Source: Stutzerimonas kunmingensis (lineage in GTDB: Bacteria; Pseudomonadota; Gammaproteobacteria; Pseudomonadales; Pseudomonadaceae). From it: DNA of 64,000 nt. Location of the stretch: positions 992,001 through 1,056,000 of the forward strand of contig NZ_CP090366.1 of assembly GCF_021432085.1 (NCBI RefSeq), written 5' to 3'. Position 1 is the stretch's first letter. Every line of letters begins with the position of its first letter. Positions 1 through 13,335 of the stretch are shown here, in pieces. The position numbers and the translations under genes are program-made. The notes below the pieces were generated by a model, which did not search any database, was not told where the DNA came from, and worked only from the letters and a program-made list of their open reading frames with translations.

Positions 1-333
1 GCCGGGCATGAAGTCGCCGGCCAGGCCCGCCAGCTGGTCGTTGGCATTGAACACCAGGCTGACGCGCTCCTGCTGGCGCGGACTGCCGCCCGGCTGGATG
101 CTGTACAGGTAGTCCCAGCGGTTGGCATGGAAGGTGTCGGTGATCAGCGGGTTGCCCATGATAAACCGCACCTGCTGGCGGGTCATTCCGGGGCGCAACT
201 GGTCTATCATGTCCTGCGTGACGACATTGCCCTGTTGAATGTCGACCTTGTAAACCCCGGGGAATGAACAACCGGCGAGTGCGACCAGACCTGCGAAGGA
301 GAGGCTGGCCAGCATGAGCTTGGTGTTTTGCAT
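1..333 (-). CDS. bamE: Outer membrane protein assembly factor BamE (OmlA/SmpA), 3' end outside window
   Basis: Lipoprotein subunit of the BAM complex that inserts beta-barrel proteins into the outer membrane. The first 111 codons are visible; the end runs off the left edge. The N-terminus is a lipoprotein signal peptide with lipobox LAGC (Cys22), followed by the SmpA/OmlA fold with the family motifs [16 protein letters not shown] and NRWDYLYSI. The gene is divergent from fur, the standard Pseudomonas omlA-fur arrangement, so about 95 bp must hold both promoters. Family assignment is firm; only the C-terminus is unseen. Confidence 0.95.
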   Translation of the reverse strand, partial: MQNTKLMLASLSFAGLVALAGCSFPGVYKVDIQQGNVVTQDMIDQLRPGMTRQQVRFIMGNPLITDTFHANRWDYLYSIQPGGSPRQQERVSLVFNANDQLAGLAGDFMPG

Positions 334-354
334 CGGTGGGTGACTTCCACTATC

Positions 355-383
355 TTGGCTGGGCAAAGAACCCGGATCATACC
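355..383 (+). promoter_or_regulatory. Possible sigma-70 promoter of fur
   Basis: TTGGCT (355-360) and CATACC (378-383) are separated by 17 bp in the short gap between the divergent bamE and fur genes. The -10 is a poor match, so this is a candidate only. Confidence 0.35.
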
Positions 384-428
384 CGTATTGAAGGAGGCTG
401 CGAAACAGCAGCAGCGAGAAAGCCAACC

Positions 429-833
429 ATGGTTGAAAATAGCGAACTACGTAAAGCTGGTCTCAAGGTAACTCTGCCGCGGGTCAAGATCCTGCAGATG
501 CTGGACACTACCGATCGCCGTCACATGAGCGCCGAAGACGTCTACAAGGCGTTGATGGAAGCGGGTGAGGATGTCGGTCTGGCGACGGTCTATCGCGTGC
601 TGACCCAGTTCGAGGCGGCCGGCCTGGTAGTTCGGCATAACTTCGATGGTGGTCATGCCGTCTTCGAGCTTGCCGACGGCGGGCACCATGACCACATGGT
701 CTGCGTTGACAGTGGTGATGTCATCGAGTTCTTCGATCCCGAGATCGAAAAGTTGCAGAAAGAGATCGTCAAGCGCCACGGTTACGAGCTGGTGGATCAC
801 AACCTTGTGCTCTACGTGCGCAAGAAGGATTGA
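429..833 (+). CDS. fur: Ferric uptake regulator Fur
   Basis: Iron-sensing transcriptional repressor, 134 aa, the usual Pseudomonas length. The N-terminal winged helix carries the recognition segment [19 protein letters not shown] (about 48-66). The metal-binding C-terminal half has HHDHMVC (86-92) and the conserved [12 protein letters not shown] tail. It has one Cys (Cys92) in place of the paired CxxC structural zinc motif of E. coli Fur, as is typical for Pseudomonas. The ORF is open further upstream (to 336), but start 429 gives the canonical [16 protein letters not shown]-terminus. A strong terminator follows. Confidence 0.97.
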   Translation: MVENSELRKAGLKVTLPRVKILQMLDTTDRRHMSAEDVYKALMEAGEDVGLATVYRVLTQFEAAGLVVRHNFDGGHAVFELADGGHHDHMVCVDSGDVIEFFDPEIEKLQKEIVKRHGYELVDHNLVLYVRKKD

Positions 834-846
834 TCTCCTGTGCATG

Positions 847-873
847 AAAAAGGCGGCCGCGGCCGCCTTTTTT
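847..873. terminator. Bidirectional terminator between fur and recN
   Basis: A perfect GC-rich palindrome (AAGGCGGCC / GGCCGCCTT) is flanked by an A-run on the left and a T-run on the right. It lies between the convergent ends of fur (+) and recN (-), so it can stop transcription from both sides. Confidence 0.9.
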
Positions 874-890
874 GTGCCTGTCCGTCGGGC

Positions 891-2564
891 TCAGGCCTGG
901 GCCGAGGTGACCATCTGCCGGGCATGCGCCAGTGATTGTTCGGTGAGGTCGACGCCGCCGAGCATCCGCGCGATCTCCTCGACCCGGCCGGCCTGATCCA
1001 GTTCGGTCACTGCTGTGCGAGTCTCGTCGGCGCCTCGAGCCTTGTGCACGAACAGGTGGTGATGGCCTTGGGCGGCGACCTGCGGCAGGTGGGTCACGGT
1101 CAGTACCTGTCCGCGCTCGCCGAGGCGGCGCAGCAGTTGTCCGACGATCTCTGCGGTGGGGCCACCGATGCCAACGTCGACTTCATCGAATACCAGTGTC
1201 GGTACGCGGGACGTCTGGGCCGTGATGACCTGAATTGCCAGGCTGATGCGTGACAGCTCACCGCCCGAGGCGACCTTGGCCAGCGGTCGCAGTGGCTGGC
1301 CCGGGTTGGCGCTGACCAGAAACTCGACCTGCTCCAGGCCGTAGGGCATCAGTTCGCCTTCGGCTGCAGGCTTGAGTTGCACGCTGAATCTGCCGCCTGG
1401 CATACCCAGTCTTTGAATCTCTACCTCGACAGCGCTGGCCAGTTGTTCGGCCGCGGCCTGGCGCATGCGGCTGAGTTCGCCGGCTTTTTCTTCGTAGTGC
1501 CGAGCGTAGGCCGCCAGTTCTTCACCGAGGCGCTCGACTGCTTCGTCGTCGGCGTTCAGCCCTTCTAGCTCCTCCAGCAGCTGCTGGTGGAGGTTGGGCA
1601 GTTCGGTCGGTTGCACGCGGTGCTTGCGAGCGAGGGTGTAGATGGTATCCAGCCGCTCTTCCAGCATCTGCTGGCGCTCCGGATCGGCGTCGAAGTGATC
1701 GACGAAGCGGTTCAGCTCGCCGATCGCCTCTTCGACCTGAATCTGCGCGCTCGCCAGCAGATTGACTGCTTCGCTCAGGGCCTGAGGTTGGTTCTGGAAG
1801 GCGCTCAGACGCTGCAGGCTGCTGGTCAGTGCCGACAGCACGTTGCCGGCATCGCTCTCGCTGCACAGCTCCATGACCTGGCGGCAGGCGCCGAGCAACT
1901 GCTCAGCGTTGGCCAGGTTCTTGTGTTCGCGCTCGAGTTGCTCCAGTTCGTTCTCGCCCAGCGCCAGGTTCTCCAGCTCTTCCAGCTGGTAGCTGAGCAA
2001 TTGGTGGCGTGCGCGCTGTTCGTCGCCACTGTTGCTCAGGCGTTCCAGGGTCTGTCGCGTCTGCCGCCAGCGCTGGGCGGCCAGCTGGACCTGTCGCGCC
2101 AGCTCCTGGTTGCCGCTGTACTCATCGAGCAGGCGCCGATGGGTGTCGGTCTTCAGCAGGGATTGATGCTCGTGCTGGCTGTGGATATCGATAAGTAGCT
2201 CGCCCAGCGACTTGAGGTCGCCCTGCGGACAAGGGGTGCCGTTGATGTAGCCGCGGGAACGACCTTCGGCGGTGATGACGCGACGCAGGATGCAGGGCCC
2301 GTCATGGTCCATGTCGCGCTCGGCGAGCCAGGCGCGGGCGTCGGGAATATCATCCAGGTCGAAGCTGGCAAGAATGTCGGCCTTGTCGGCGCCGATGCGC
2401 ACCACGCTGCTGTCGGCCCGGTCGCCCAACGTCAGGCCGAGGGCATCGAGCATGATCGACTTGCCTGCGCCGGTTTCTCCGCTGATGACGCTCATGCCGC
2501 GTTTCAGCTCGAGGTCGAGGTGCTCGACGATGGCGTAGTTGTGGACCGATAGATGAACCAGCAT
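891..2564 (-). CDS. recN: DNA repair protein RecN
   Basis: SMC-like ATPase of recombinational double-strand-break repair, cytoplasmic, 557 aa (full length). Walker A is GETGAGKS at residues 29-36. A long central coiled coil rich in Glu/Leu/Gln follows. The ABC signature ASGGELSRI and Walker B LVFDEVDVGIGG lie in the last quarter, followed by VLTVTHLPQVAA. A LexA-type box lies 25 bp upstream of the start. The gene is monocistronic, convergent with fur and divergent from grpE, as in other pseudomonads. Confidence 0.97.
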   Translation of the reverse strand: MLVHLSVHNYAIVEHLDLELKRGMSVISGETGAGKSIMLDALGLTLGDRADSSVVRIGADKADILASFDLDDIPDARAWLAERDMDHDGPCILRRVITAEGRSRGYINGTPCPQGDLKSLGELLIDIHSQHEHQSLLKTDTHRRLLDEYSGNQELARQVQLAAQRWRQTRQTLERLSNSGDEQRARHQLLSYQLEELENLALGENELEQLEREHKNLANAEQLLGACRQVMELCSESDAGNVLSALTSSLQRLSAFQNQPQALSEAVNLLASAQIQVEEAIGELNRFVDHFDADPERQQMLEERLDTIYTLARKHRVQPTELPNLHQQLLEELEGLNADDEAVERLGEELAAYARHYEEKAGELSRMRQAAAEQLASAVEVEIQRLGMPGGRFSVQLKPAAEGELMPYGLEQVEFLVSANPGQPLRPLAKVASGGELSRISLAIQVITAQTSRVPTLVFDEVDVGIGGPTAEIVGQLLRRLGERGQVLTVTHLPQVAAQGHHHLFVHKARGADETRTAVTELDQAGRVEEIARMLGGVDLTEQSLAHARQMVTSAQA

Positions 2565-2588
2565 GGCAAGGGCTCCCGATTTGCGTGG

Positions 2589-2604
2589 CTGGCTATTTAT
2601 ACAG
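2589..2604 (-). promoter_or_regulatory. LexA (SOS) box upstream of recN
   Basis: On the minus strand this 16-mer reads CTGTATAAATAGCCAG, a CTG-N10-CAG match to the gammaproteobacterial LexA operator (CTG TATATATATA CAG). It lies about 25 bp before the recN ATG. recN is a classic SOS gene, so site and target agree. LexA binding is inferred. Confidence 0.8.
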
Positions 2605-2685
2605 TGGTTTTCCTGGGCGCTACAAGTACTGAAGGATGAATGTGCGGTTGCTCGTCATTTCGCTGGGCGCTCTTCGCTTTCCGCC

Positions 2686-2713
2686 CTTGAAGCCTGTTTT
2701 CGCGCCCCCATAT
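2686..2713 (+). promoter_or_regulatory. Sigma-32 heat-shock promoter of grpE-dnaK-dnaJ
   Basis: CTTGAAG (2686-2692), a 13-bp spacer, then CCCCATAT (2706-2713) closely match the RpoH consensus CTTGAAA-N11-16-CCCCATNT. It sits 53 bp before the grpE start, as expected for a heat-shock operon. Confidence 0.9.
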
Positions 2714-2765
2714 AGCGGCACAAGCGCGGGTTTGCTGCCCGCTGATCGTATAGAGAGGAGGACCT

Positions 2766-3335
2766 ATGGCCGACGAGCAGAACCTGGATAACCAGAACCC
2801 GGAAGCGCCCGAGCATTCGGAAGCGGACGTAGCCGAGGATCTGGCCGCCCGCGTGCAGTCGCTGGAAGAGCAGCTGGCCGCTGCGCAGGACCAGTCACTG
2901 CGCGTTGCGGCTGAGCTGCAGAACATCCGCCGGCGCGCCGAGCAGGATGTGGAAAAGGCGCACAAGTTCGCCCTGGAAAAGTTTGCCGGTGATCTGCTTG
3001 CCGTTGCCGACAGTCTCGAGCGTGGCCTTGAGCTGTCCAGTGCTGATGACGAGGCGGTCAAGCCCATGCGTGAGGGCGTCGAGCTGACCCTCAAGCTGCT
3101 TCAGGACACGCTGGCGCGTCACCAGCTCGAGCAGCTCGATCCGCATGGCGAGCCGTTCAATCCTGAGCATCACCAGGCCATGGCCATGGAAGAAAGCACC
3201 CATGTCGAGCCGGGCAGCGTGCTCAAGGTGTTCCAGAAAGGTTACCTGCTCAACGGTCGCCTGCTGCGTCCGGCGATGGTCGTCGTCAGCAAGGCGCCCG
3301 TCGATGTGCCGCCTTCGATTGATGAGAAGGCTTGA
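2766..3335 (+). CDS. grpE: Nucleotide exchange factor GrpE
   Basis: Co-chaperone that releases ADP from DnaK, cytoplasmic, 189 aa (normal). It has an acidic N-terminal tail, a long coiled coil (about 25-90) and the C-terminal beta domain with [11 protein letters not shown] and [21 protein letters not shown]. The start has a strong ribosome site (GAGGA, about 5 bp before the ATG) and lies just downstream of the sigma-32 promoter. First gene of the heat-shock operon. Confidence 0.97.
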   Translation: MADEQNLDNQNPEAPEHSEADVAEDLAARVQSLEEQLAAAQDQSLRVAAELQNIRRRAEQDVEKAHKFALEKFAGDLLAVADSLERGLELSSADDEAVKPMREGVELTLKLLQDTLARHQLEQLDPHGEPFNPEHHQAMAMEESTHVEPGSVLKVFQKGYLLNGRLLRPAMVVVSKAPVDVPPSIDEKA

Positions 3336-3434
3336 AATCCGGTTGCCGACCCCCATCTGGTAGCCAAGCGTTTTTGTGTTACCCGCAGCCGGTAAAACAG
3401 GCGCGGATCAATCGAAATTTGGAGAGCGAATTAA

Positions 3435-5348
3435 ATGGGCAAGATCATCGGTATCGACCTGGGAACCACCAACTCCTGCGTCTCGATTCTGGAAAACGGC
3501 AAGGCCAAGGTAATTGAAAATGCCGAAGGCGGCCGTACCACTCCGTCGATCATCGCGTACGCGAGCGACGGCGAAATCCTGGTTGGTCAGTCGGCCAAGC
3601 GCCAGGCAGTGACCAACCCGCACAACACCCTGTATGCGGTGAAGCGTCTGATCGGTCGTCGCTTTGACGAAGACGTCGTGCAGAAAGACATTCAGATGGT
3701 CCCTTACAAGATCGTCAAGGCGGACAACAGCGACGCCTGGGTCGAGGTGAATGGCCAGAAAATGGCGCCGCCGCAGATCTCCGCTGAAATCCTGAAGAAG
3801 ATGAAGAAGACCGCCGAGGACTACCTCGGTGAGCCGGTGACCGAGGCGGTGATCACCGTTCCGGCCTACTTCAACGACAGCCAGCGTCAGGCCACCAAGG
3901 ATGCCGGTCGTATCGCCGGTCTGGACGTCAAGCGCATCATCAACGAGCCGACCGCGGCTGCGCTGGCATACGGCATGGACAAGGCCAAGGGCGACCACAC
4001 CGTGATCGTCTATGACCTGGGTGGCGGCACCTTCGACGTGTCGGTGATCGAGATCGCCGAAGTCGATGGTGAGCACCAGTTCGAAGTGCTGGCCACCAAC
4101 GGTGACACTTTCCTCGGCGGTGAGGACTTCGACATTCGCCTGATCGACTACCTCGTCGACGAGTTCAAGAAAGAAAGCGGTATGAACCTCAAGGGTGACC
4201 CGCTGGCAATGCAGCGCCTGAAGGAAGCTGCCGAGAAGGCCAAGATCGAGCTGTCCTCCAGCCAGCAGACCGACGTCAACCTGCCGTACATCACCGCTGA
4301 CGCGTCTGGTCCGAAGCACCTGAACGTGAAGATTTCCCGCGCCAAGCTGGAAGCGCTGGTCGAGGATCTGGTGCAGCGCACCATCGAGCCTTGCCGCATT
4401 GCGCTGAAGGATGCCGGCGTCGACGTTTCGAAGATCGACGACGTGATCCTGGTCGGTGGCCAGACCCGTATGCCGCTGGTTCAGCAGAAGGTCGCTGAGT
4501 TCTTCGGCAAGGAAGCGCGCAAGGACGTCAACCCGGACGAAGCCGTCGCAATGGGTGCTGCCATCCAGGGCGCCGTGCTGGCCGGTGACGTGAAGGACGT
4601 GCTGCTGCTCGACGTATCGCCGCTGACGCTGGGTATCGAAACCCTGGGTGGCGTAATGACTCCGTTGATCGAGAAGAACACCACTATCCCGACCAAGAAG
4701 TCGCAGGTGTTCTCCACTGCGGACGATAACCAGAGCGCCGTGACCATTCATGTGCTGCAGGGCGAGCGCAAGCAGGCTACGCAGAACAAGTCGCTGGGTC
4801 GCTTCGATCTGGCCGAGATCCCGCCGGCACCGCGTGGCATGCCGCAGATCGAGGTCACCTTCGACATCGACGCCAACGGCATCCTGCACGTGTCTGCCAA
4901 GGACAAGGCCACTGGCAAGCAGCAATCCATCGTGATCAAGGCCAACTCGGGTCTGTCCGAGGAGGAAATCGAGCAGATGGTCCGCGATGCCGAGGCGAAT
5001 GCCGAGGAAGACCGCAAGTTCGAGGAGTTGGCCACCGCACGTAACCAGGGCGACCAGCTGGTGCACGCCACTCGCAAGATGCTCACCGAAGCCGGCGACA
5101 AGGCCAGCGACGATGACAAGGCGGCCATCGAGAAGGCGCTTGGCGAGCTGGAAGTGGCCATCAAGGGCGACGACAAAGCTGAGATCGAAGCGAAGATCGC
5201 TGCCGTCTCCCAGGCTTCCACTCCGGTCGCGCAGAAGATGTACGCCGAGCAGGCTCAGGCGGGCGAAGGTCAGCCGGCCGACGAGCAGGGCAAGCCGGGT
5301 GACGACGTAGTCGACGCCGAGTTCGAAGAGGTCAAGGACAACAAGTAA
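3435..5348 (+). CDS. dnaK: Chaperone protein DnaK (Hsp70)
   Basis: ATP-dependent Hsp70 chaperone, 637 aa. The actin-like ATPase domain (1-~385) has [27 protein letters not shown] and VGGQTRMP. The interdomain linker [15 protein letters not shown] is followed by the substrate-binding domain and helical lid, ending in an acidic tail EEVKDNK typical of bacterial DnaK. A ribosome site GGAGAG precedes the ATG. The grpE-dnaK gap is 99 bp. A long antisense reading frame over this gene is a codon-bias artefact. Confidence 0.99.
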   Translation: MGKIIGIDLGTTNSCVSILENGKAKVIENAEGGRTTPSIIAYASDGEILVGQSAKRQAVTNPHNTLYAVKRLIGRRFDEDVVQKDIQMVPYKIVKADNSDAWVEVNGQKMAPPQISAEILKKMKKTAEDYLGEPVTEAVITVPAYFNDSQRQATKDAGRIAGLDVKRIINEPTAAALAYGMDKAKGDHTVIVYDLGGGTFDVSVIEIAEVDGEHQFEVLATNGDTFLGGEDFDIRLIDYLVDEFKKESGMNLKGDPLAMQRLKEAAEKAKIELSSSQQTDVNLPYITADASGPKHLNVKISRAKLEALVEDLVQRTIEPCRIALKDAGVDVSKIDDVILVGGQTRMPLVQQKVAEFFGKEARKDVNPDEAVAMGAAIQGAVLAGDVKDVLLLDVSPLTLGIETLGGVMTPLIEKNTTIPTKKSQVFSTADDNQSAVTIHVLQGERKQATQNKSLGRFDLAEIPPAPRGMPQIEVTFDIDANGILHVSAKDKATGKQQSIVIKANSGLSEEEIEQMVRDAEANAEEDRKFEELATARNQGDQLVHATRKMLTEAGDKASDDDKAAIEKALGELEVAIKGDDKAEIEAKIAAVSQASTPVAQKMYAEQAQAGEGQPADEQGKPGDDVVDAEFEEVKDNK

Positions 5349-5370
5349 GCCCTGGCTTGCTTCCGCTCCA

Positions 5371-5397
5371 GCCCGTCCCGACTTCGTTCGGGCGGGC
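5371..5397 (+). other. Hairpin in the dnaK-dnaJ spacer
   Basis: GCCCGtCCCGA pairs with TCGGGCGGGC around a 6-nt loop, with one bulged T and no T-run. It may attenuate or protect the dnaK message relative to dnaJ, giving the usual DnaK excess. Function is inferred. Confidence 0.5.
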
Positions 5398-5470
5398 CCG
5401 ACCGCTGCGCGGGGGCTTGCTCCCGCGTCGGCGTGTCTGGAGGGCATGAAATTGAGGGTTCAGGATAGTT

Positions 5471-6601
5471 ATGGCCAAACGCGATTTTTATGAGGTGCTG
5501 GGCGTCGAGCGCGGCGTCAGCGAGGCGGAGCTGAAAAAGGCTTACCGGCGCCTTGCGATGAAGCATCACCCGGACCGCAATCCGGGGGACAAGGCGGCTG
5601 AAGACGCCTTCAAGGAGGCCAATGAGGCCTACGAAGTACTCTCCGATCCGAGCAAGCGTGCTGCCTACGATCAGTACGGCCACGCCGGTGTCGATCCGCA
5701 GATGGGTGCTGGCGCAGCCGGTGCCGGTTACGGTGGTGCGAACTTCTCCGATATCTTCGGCGACGTGTTCAGCGATTTCTTCAGTGGCGGCCGCGGCGGC
5801 GGCCGTGGCGGCGCACAGCGTGGCAGCGATCTGCGCTACACGCTCGAACTTGATCTCGAAGAGGCAGTGCGCGGCACCACCGTGACCATTCGCGTGCCGA
5901 CCCTGGTCGAGTGCAAGACCTGCGATGGTTCCGGCGCGAAGAAGGGCACGAGTCCGGTTACCTGTACCACCTGCGGGGGTATCGGCCAGGTGCGCATGCA
6001 GCAAGGTTTCTTCTCGGTACAGCAGACCTGCCCGCGCTGCCACGGCAGCGGCAAGATGATTTCCGATCCGTGCGGCAGCTGCCATGGGCAGGGGCGCGTG
6101 GAGGAGCAGAAGACACTCTCGGTCAAGGTGCCTCCGGGTGTCGATACCGGTGATCGCATTCGTCTGTCTGGCGAAGGCGAGGCGGGCACTCAGGGTGGCC
6201 CGGCCGGCGATCTGTATGTGGTGGTCAATGTGCGCGAGCACGCGATCTTCCAGCGCGATGGCAAACATTTGTATTGCGAAGTGCCGATCAGCTTTGCCGA
6301 TGCCGCTTTGGGTGGCGAGCTGGAAGTGCCGACCCTGGATGGCCGCGTCAAGCTGAAGATTCCTGAGGGTACCCAGACCGGCAAGCAGTTCCGCTTGCGT
6401 GGCAAGGGGGTCGCGCCGGTGCGCGGTGGTGCGGCGGGCGATCTGCTGTGTCGGGTCGCGGTGGAGACGCCGGTCAACCTGAGCAAGCGTCAGCGTGAGA
6501 TGCTCGAGGAGTTTCGCGGCACGCTGCAGGGTGACACCTCGCATTCCCCCAAGGCCAGTGGCTGGTTCGAAGGTGTGAAGCGCTTTTTCGGTGATGTATG
6601 A
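5471..6601 (+). CDS. dnaJ: Chaperone protein DnaJ (Hsp40)
   Basis: Type I J-protein that stimulates the DnaK ATPase and delivers clients, 376 aa. The J domain carries the HPD motif at residues 33-35. A Gly/Phe-rich linker (about 77-118) follows. Four zinc repeats of the CxxCxGxG type are visible ([32 protein letters not shown]), then the C-terminal client-binding domains. Last gene of the grpE-dnaK-dnaJ operon. Confidence 0.98.
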   Translation: MAKRDFYEVLGVERGVSEAELKKAYRRLAMKHHPDRNPGDKAAEDAFKEANEAYEVLSDPSKRAAYDQYGHAGVDPQMGAGAAGAGYGGANFSDIFGDVFSDFFSGGRGGGRGGAQRGSDLRYTLELDLEEAVRGTTVTIRVPTLVECKTCDGSGAKKGTSPVTCTTCGGIGQVRMQQGFFSVQQTCPRCHGSGKMISDPCGSCHGQGRVEEQKTLSVKVPPGVDTGDRIRLSGEGEAGTQGGPAGDLYVVVNVREHAIFQRDGKHLYCEVPISFADAALGGELEVPTLDGRVKLKIPEGTQTGKQFRLRGKGVAPVRGGAAGDLLCRVAVETPVNLSKRQREMLEEFRGTLQGDTSHSPKASGWFEGVKRFFGDV

Positions 6602-6616
6602 CAAGGGCCTATGGGT

Positions 6617-7485
<869 letters not shown>

Positions 7486-7540
7486 TTCGCTGCGTCGGCT
7501 GGCAGCGTCGCGCCCCGTTCGAGTGCGTTTGCCGGCTATT

Positions 7541-7570
7541 TTGGCTGGACCCGAAAGGCGGTTTTATGTA
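7541..7570 (+). promoter_or_regulatory. Candidate promoter of carAB
   Basis: TTGGCT (7541-7546) and TATGTA (7565-7570) are separated by 18 bp, 132 bp before the carA start. It would place the transcript start close to 7577, at the 5' arm of a possible antiterminator structure. Confidence 0.5.
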
Positions 7571-7610
7571 AGCTTCCCGCTTTAGTGTGTCCACTAAAAG
7601 TTGCGCAGAA

Positions 7611-7709
7611 ATGAATCAAACAAAAAGCGGGATGACCTTCACACGTCATCCCGCTTTTTTACAATCTGCGTCTGCTCCAGCCTTGATCTACGGGAGGTCT
7701 CTTGACTAA
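7611..7709 (+). CDS. Putative carA leader peptide, 32 aa
   Basis: ATG at 7611 opens a 32-codon frame ([16 protein letters not shown]...GRSLD). It reads through both arms of the terminator hairpin (7622-7660) and stops at 7707-7709, overlapping the carA TTG start at 7702 by 8 nt. This geometry matches the E. coli pyrBI leader, where a ribosome following closely behind RNA polymerase melts the attenuator. The ribosome site is weak; an in-frame GTG at 7587 is an alternative start. Translation is inferred. Confidence 0.5.
   Translation: MNQTKSGMTFTRHPAFLQSASAPALIYGRSLD
7622..7660 (+). terminator. Attenuator hairpin in the carA leader
   Basis: AAAAAGCGGGATGAC (7622-7636) pairs perfectly with GTCATCCCGCTTTTT (7645-7659) across an 8-nt loop, with a run of T residues. 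It is a full intrinsic terminator placed 42 bp before carA. An upstream CCCGCTTT (7576-7583) can pair with AAAGCGGG in its 5' arm, giving an alternative fold. Confidence 0.85.
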
Positions 7710-8850
7710 GCCAGCCCTTACGCCAGCCATTCTGGCTCTTGCCGATGGCAGCATCTTTCGCGGCGAATCCATCGGCGCCGATGGGCAAACCATTGGTGAG
7801 GTGGTGTTCAACACCGCCATGACCGGCTATCAGGAAATCCTCACCGATCCTTCCTACGCCAAGCAGATCGTAACCCTGACCTATCCTCATGTCGGCAATA
7901 CTGGTACCACGCCGGAGGATGCCGAGTCCTGGAAAGTCTGGGCTGCGGGTCTGGTTATTCGCGACCTGCCGCTGATTTCCAGCAACTGGCGCGACAAGCA
8001 ACCCCTGCCTGACTACCTCAAGGCCAATGGCACCGTTGCCATCGCCGGCATCGATACTCGTCGCCTGACCCGTATCCTGCGTGAGAATGGTGCGCAGAAC
8101 GGCTGCATCCTGGCTGGTAGCGACGCGACAGAAGAGAAAGCGCTGGAGCTGGCGCGCAGCTTCCCCGGCCTCAAGGGCATGGATCTGGCGAAGGAAGTCA
8201 GCGTCAAGGAGCGTTACGAGTGGCGCTCCAGTGTCTGGTGCCTGAAGGATGACGGCCATGCCGAGATTCCCGCCAGCGAGCTGCCCTACCATGTCGTCGC
8301 CTTTGATTACGGCGTGAAGTACAACATCCTGCGCATGCTGGTCGCCCGCGGTTGCCGCGTCACCGTGCTTCCGGCACAGACGCCTGCCAGCGAAGCTCTG
8401 GCGCTGAACCCGGACGGTATCTTTCTGGCCAACGGTCCGGGTGACCCCGAGCCTTGCGACTACGCGATCAAGGCGATCCAGCAAGTGCTCGAAACCGACA
8501 TTCCGGTGTTCGGCATCTGCCTTGGTCACCAGTTGCTGGCGCTCGCCTCCGGCGCCACGACCGTGAAGATGCCCAACGGCCACCACGGTGCGAACCACCC
8601 GGTTCAGGATCTGAAGTCCGGTGTGGTGATGATCACCAGTCAGAACCATGGCTTTGCCGTGGACGAAGCTAGTCTGCCGGCCAATGTGCGTGCGACACAC
8701 AAGTCGCTGTTCGATGGCACCCTGCAGGGCATCGAGCGCACCGACAAGGTTGCCTTCAGCTTCCAGGGTCACCCCGAAGCGAGCCCGGGGCCGCATGACG
8801 TCGCGCCGCTGTTCGACCGTTTCATCGAAGCCATGGCCAAGCGCCGCTAA
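7702..8850 (+). CDS. carA: Carbamoyl-phosphate synthase small (glutaminase) subunit
   Basis: Hydrolyses glutamine and channels ammonia to CarB for carbamoyl phosphate, feeding both pyrimidine and arginine synthesis. 382 aa. The N-terminal small-subunit domain is followed by a class I glutamine amidotransferase domain with nucleophile motif FGICLGHQ (about 268-275) and the His-Glu pair in [11 protein letters not shown]. The start is TTG, supported by GGGAGG 5-10 bp upstream and by the family N-terminus MTKPA. carB follows after 36 bp. Confidence 0.96.
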   Translation: MTKPALTPAILALADGSIFRGESIGADGQTIGEVVFNTAMTGYQEILTDPSYAKQIVTLTYPHVGNTGTTPEDAESWKVWAAGLVIRDLPLISSNWRDKQPLPDYLKANGTVAIAGIDTRRLTRILRENGAQNGCILAGSDATEEKALELARSFPGLKGMDLAKEVSVKERYEWRSSVWCLKDDGHAEIPASELPYHVVAFDYGVKYNILRMLVARGCRVTVLPAQTPASEALALNPDGIFLANGPGDPEPCDYAIKAIQQVLETDIPVFGICLGHQLLALASGATTVKMPNGHHGANHPVQDLKSGVVMITSQNHGFAVDEASLPANVRATHKSLFDGTLQGIERTDKVAFSFQGHPEASPGPHDVAPLFDRFIEAMAKRR

Positions 8851-8886
8851 GCCTGTCGACTGACCAAAGGATTCGAGAGTAAGAAA

Positions 8887-12104
<3,218 letters not shown>

Positions 12105-12108
<4 letters not shown>

Positions 12109-12581
12109 CAAAATTTCCAATGACCATCCAGGGCGCTCGCGCCCTGGAAGACGAACTCAAGCATCTGAAGACCGTTTTGCGTCCGCAGATCACCCAGGCG
12201 ATCGCCGAGGCGCGCGAACTGGGCGATCTCAAGGAGAACGCCGAGTATCATGCCGCGCGTGAGCAGCAGGGCATGGTTGAGGCGCGTATCCGCGACATCG
12301 AGGGTCGACTGCAGAACGCCCAGGTGATCGACATCGCCAATATCCCGCCGACTGGCAAGGTAATCTTCGGTACCACTGTGGATATCGCCAATGTCGAGAC
12401 CGACGAGCAGGTGACCTACCAGATCGTCGGCGACGATGAAGCTGACATCAAGCAGGGCAAGCTTTCGGTCAGTTCGCCGATTGCCCGCGCATTGATCGGC
12501 AAGGAAGAAGGTGATGTCGTAGCCGTCAAAACGCCCAGTGGGTTGATCGAGTACGAGATTGTCGAAGTCCGCCACGTCTGA
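12105..12581 (+). CDS. greA: Transcription elongation factor GreA
   Basis: Stimulates RNA polymerase to cleave back-tracked transcripts, 158 aa. The N-terminal antiparallel coiled coil has [19 protein letters not shown] with the catalytic acidic tip. The C-terminal FKBP-like domain has VIFGTTVDI and [20 protein letters not shown]. Its ATG overlaps the carB stop (ATGA), so it is likely translationally coupled to carB. Confidence 0.97.
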
Positions 12582-12990
12582 CCGACAGCCGGCGCGGGCT
12601 GGCATCATCACCTGGCAGCTGGCCCAGACATTCTGGGTCGGCGGCTTGTGGCTGCTGCAATTTCTGGTCTTGCCTGCCCTTGGGCGCGTCGGGCTGGCAC
12701 CTTTATTGGTCGATGAGATCGCTGGCAGCCTGAAGCCGCTGCTGGTCGGCTTTGCCGCACTCTGTAGCGCGCTGCAGGCGCTGGTGTTGGTTCAGGTGAT
12801 GGGGCTGCGCGGCTTGTGGCGTGACGTTCGCGGCCAGCTTTTGCTGACAGTGATGATGCTCGCGGGCAGCCTGTTGTTGATGCGGGCGGGCTGGTTCGAA
12901 TCGCTCTACTGGGCCAGCTTCAGCTTTCTGGCGATGGCGCTGTGTGGCCTGATGCTGGTCTTGCAGCCCGCTCCGGGACGCGAGTACTGA
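12559..12990 (+). CDS. DUF4149-type small membrane protein
   Basis: 143 aa, with four predicted membrane helices (about 18-40, 56-80, 91-108, 113-135). The N-terminal [25 protein letters not shown] wording is that of the DUF4149 proteins commonly found after greA in pseudomonads; function unknown. The start is TTG 12559, overlapping the greA end by 23 nt, and no other initiation codon lies before the conserved region. Coupling to greA is inferred. Confidence 0.75.
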   Translation: MSKSATSDRQPARAGIITWQLAQTFWVGGLWLLQFLVLPALGRVGLAPLLVDEIAGSLKPLLVGFAALCSALQALVLVQVMGLRGLWRDVRGQLLLTVMMLAGSLLLMRAGWFESLYWASFSFLAMALCGLMLVLQPAPGREY

Positions 12991-13023
12991 GCGCGCGGCA
13001 GATTGAGTCTGCCGCGCACGATC

Positions 13024-13335
13024 TCAGGCCTGGAAGCGGTGAATGTTCGAAAGCTGCTTGTTCGGCTTCGGATTCTTGCGGTACACCAAGGCCATCTTGC
13101 CGATGGTCTGTACCAGCTCGCACTTGCCGACCTTGCACAGTTCTTCCATCAGCGCGCGGCGGTCTTCACGCTCTGCGAGGCGGAACTGGATCTTGATCAG
13201 CTCATGGTCGTTCAGGGCCCGCTCGAGTTCGGCTTGAACGCCTTCGGTCAGTCCGTTCTCGGCTACGATCAGGACCGGTTTCAGATGGTGGCCGATGGAT
13301 TTGTACTGCTTCTTTTGCTCGTTGGTGAGCGGCAT
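13024..13335 (-). CDS. yhbY: Ribosome assembly RNA-binding protein YhbY (CRM domain)
   Basis: 103 aa, a single CRM domain: LTNEQKKQYKSIGHHLKPV near the N-terminus and the glycine-loop-like VAENGLTEGVQAELERAL. Members associate with pre-50S ribosomes. It is convergent with the DUF4149 gene. In other pseudomonads it is divergent from rlmE/ftsJ, but here the next gene is ftsH, 480 bp away. Confidence 0.93.
   Translation of the reverse strand: MPLTNEQKKQYKSIGHHLKPVLIVAENGLTEGVQAELERALNDHELIKIQFRLAEREDRRALMEELCKVGKCELVQTIGKMALVYRKNPKPNKQLSNIHRFQA

Noticed and set aside
3408-5447. 679-codon open frame antisense to dnaK
   Set aside because: Exact antisense of a highly conserved chaperone gene; such frames arise from the high-GC codon bias of dnaK and have been misannotated before (spurious glutamate dehydrogenase). 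No start signal or domain is visible.
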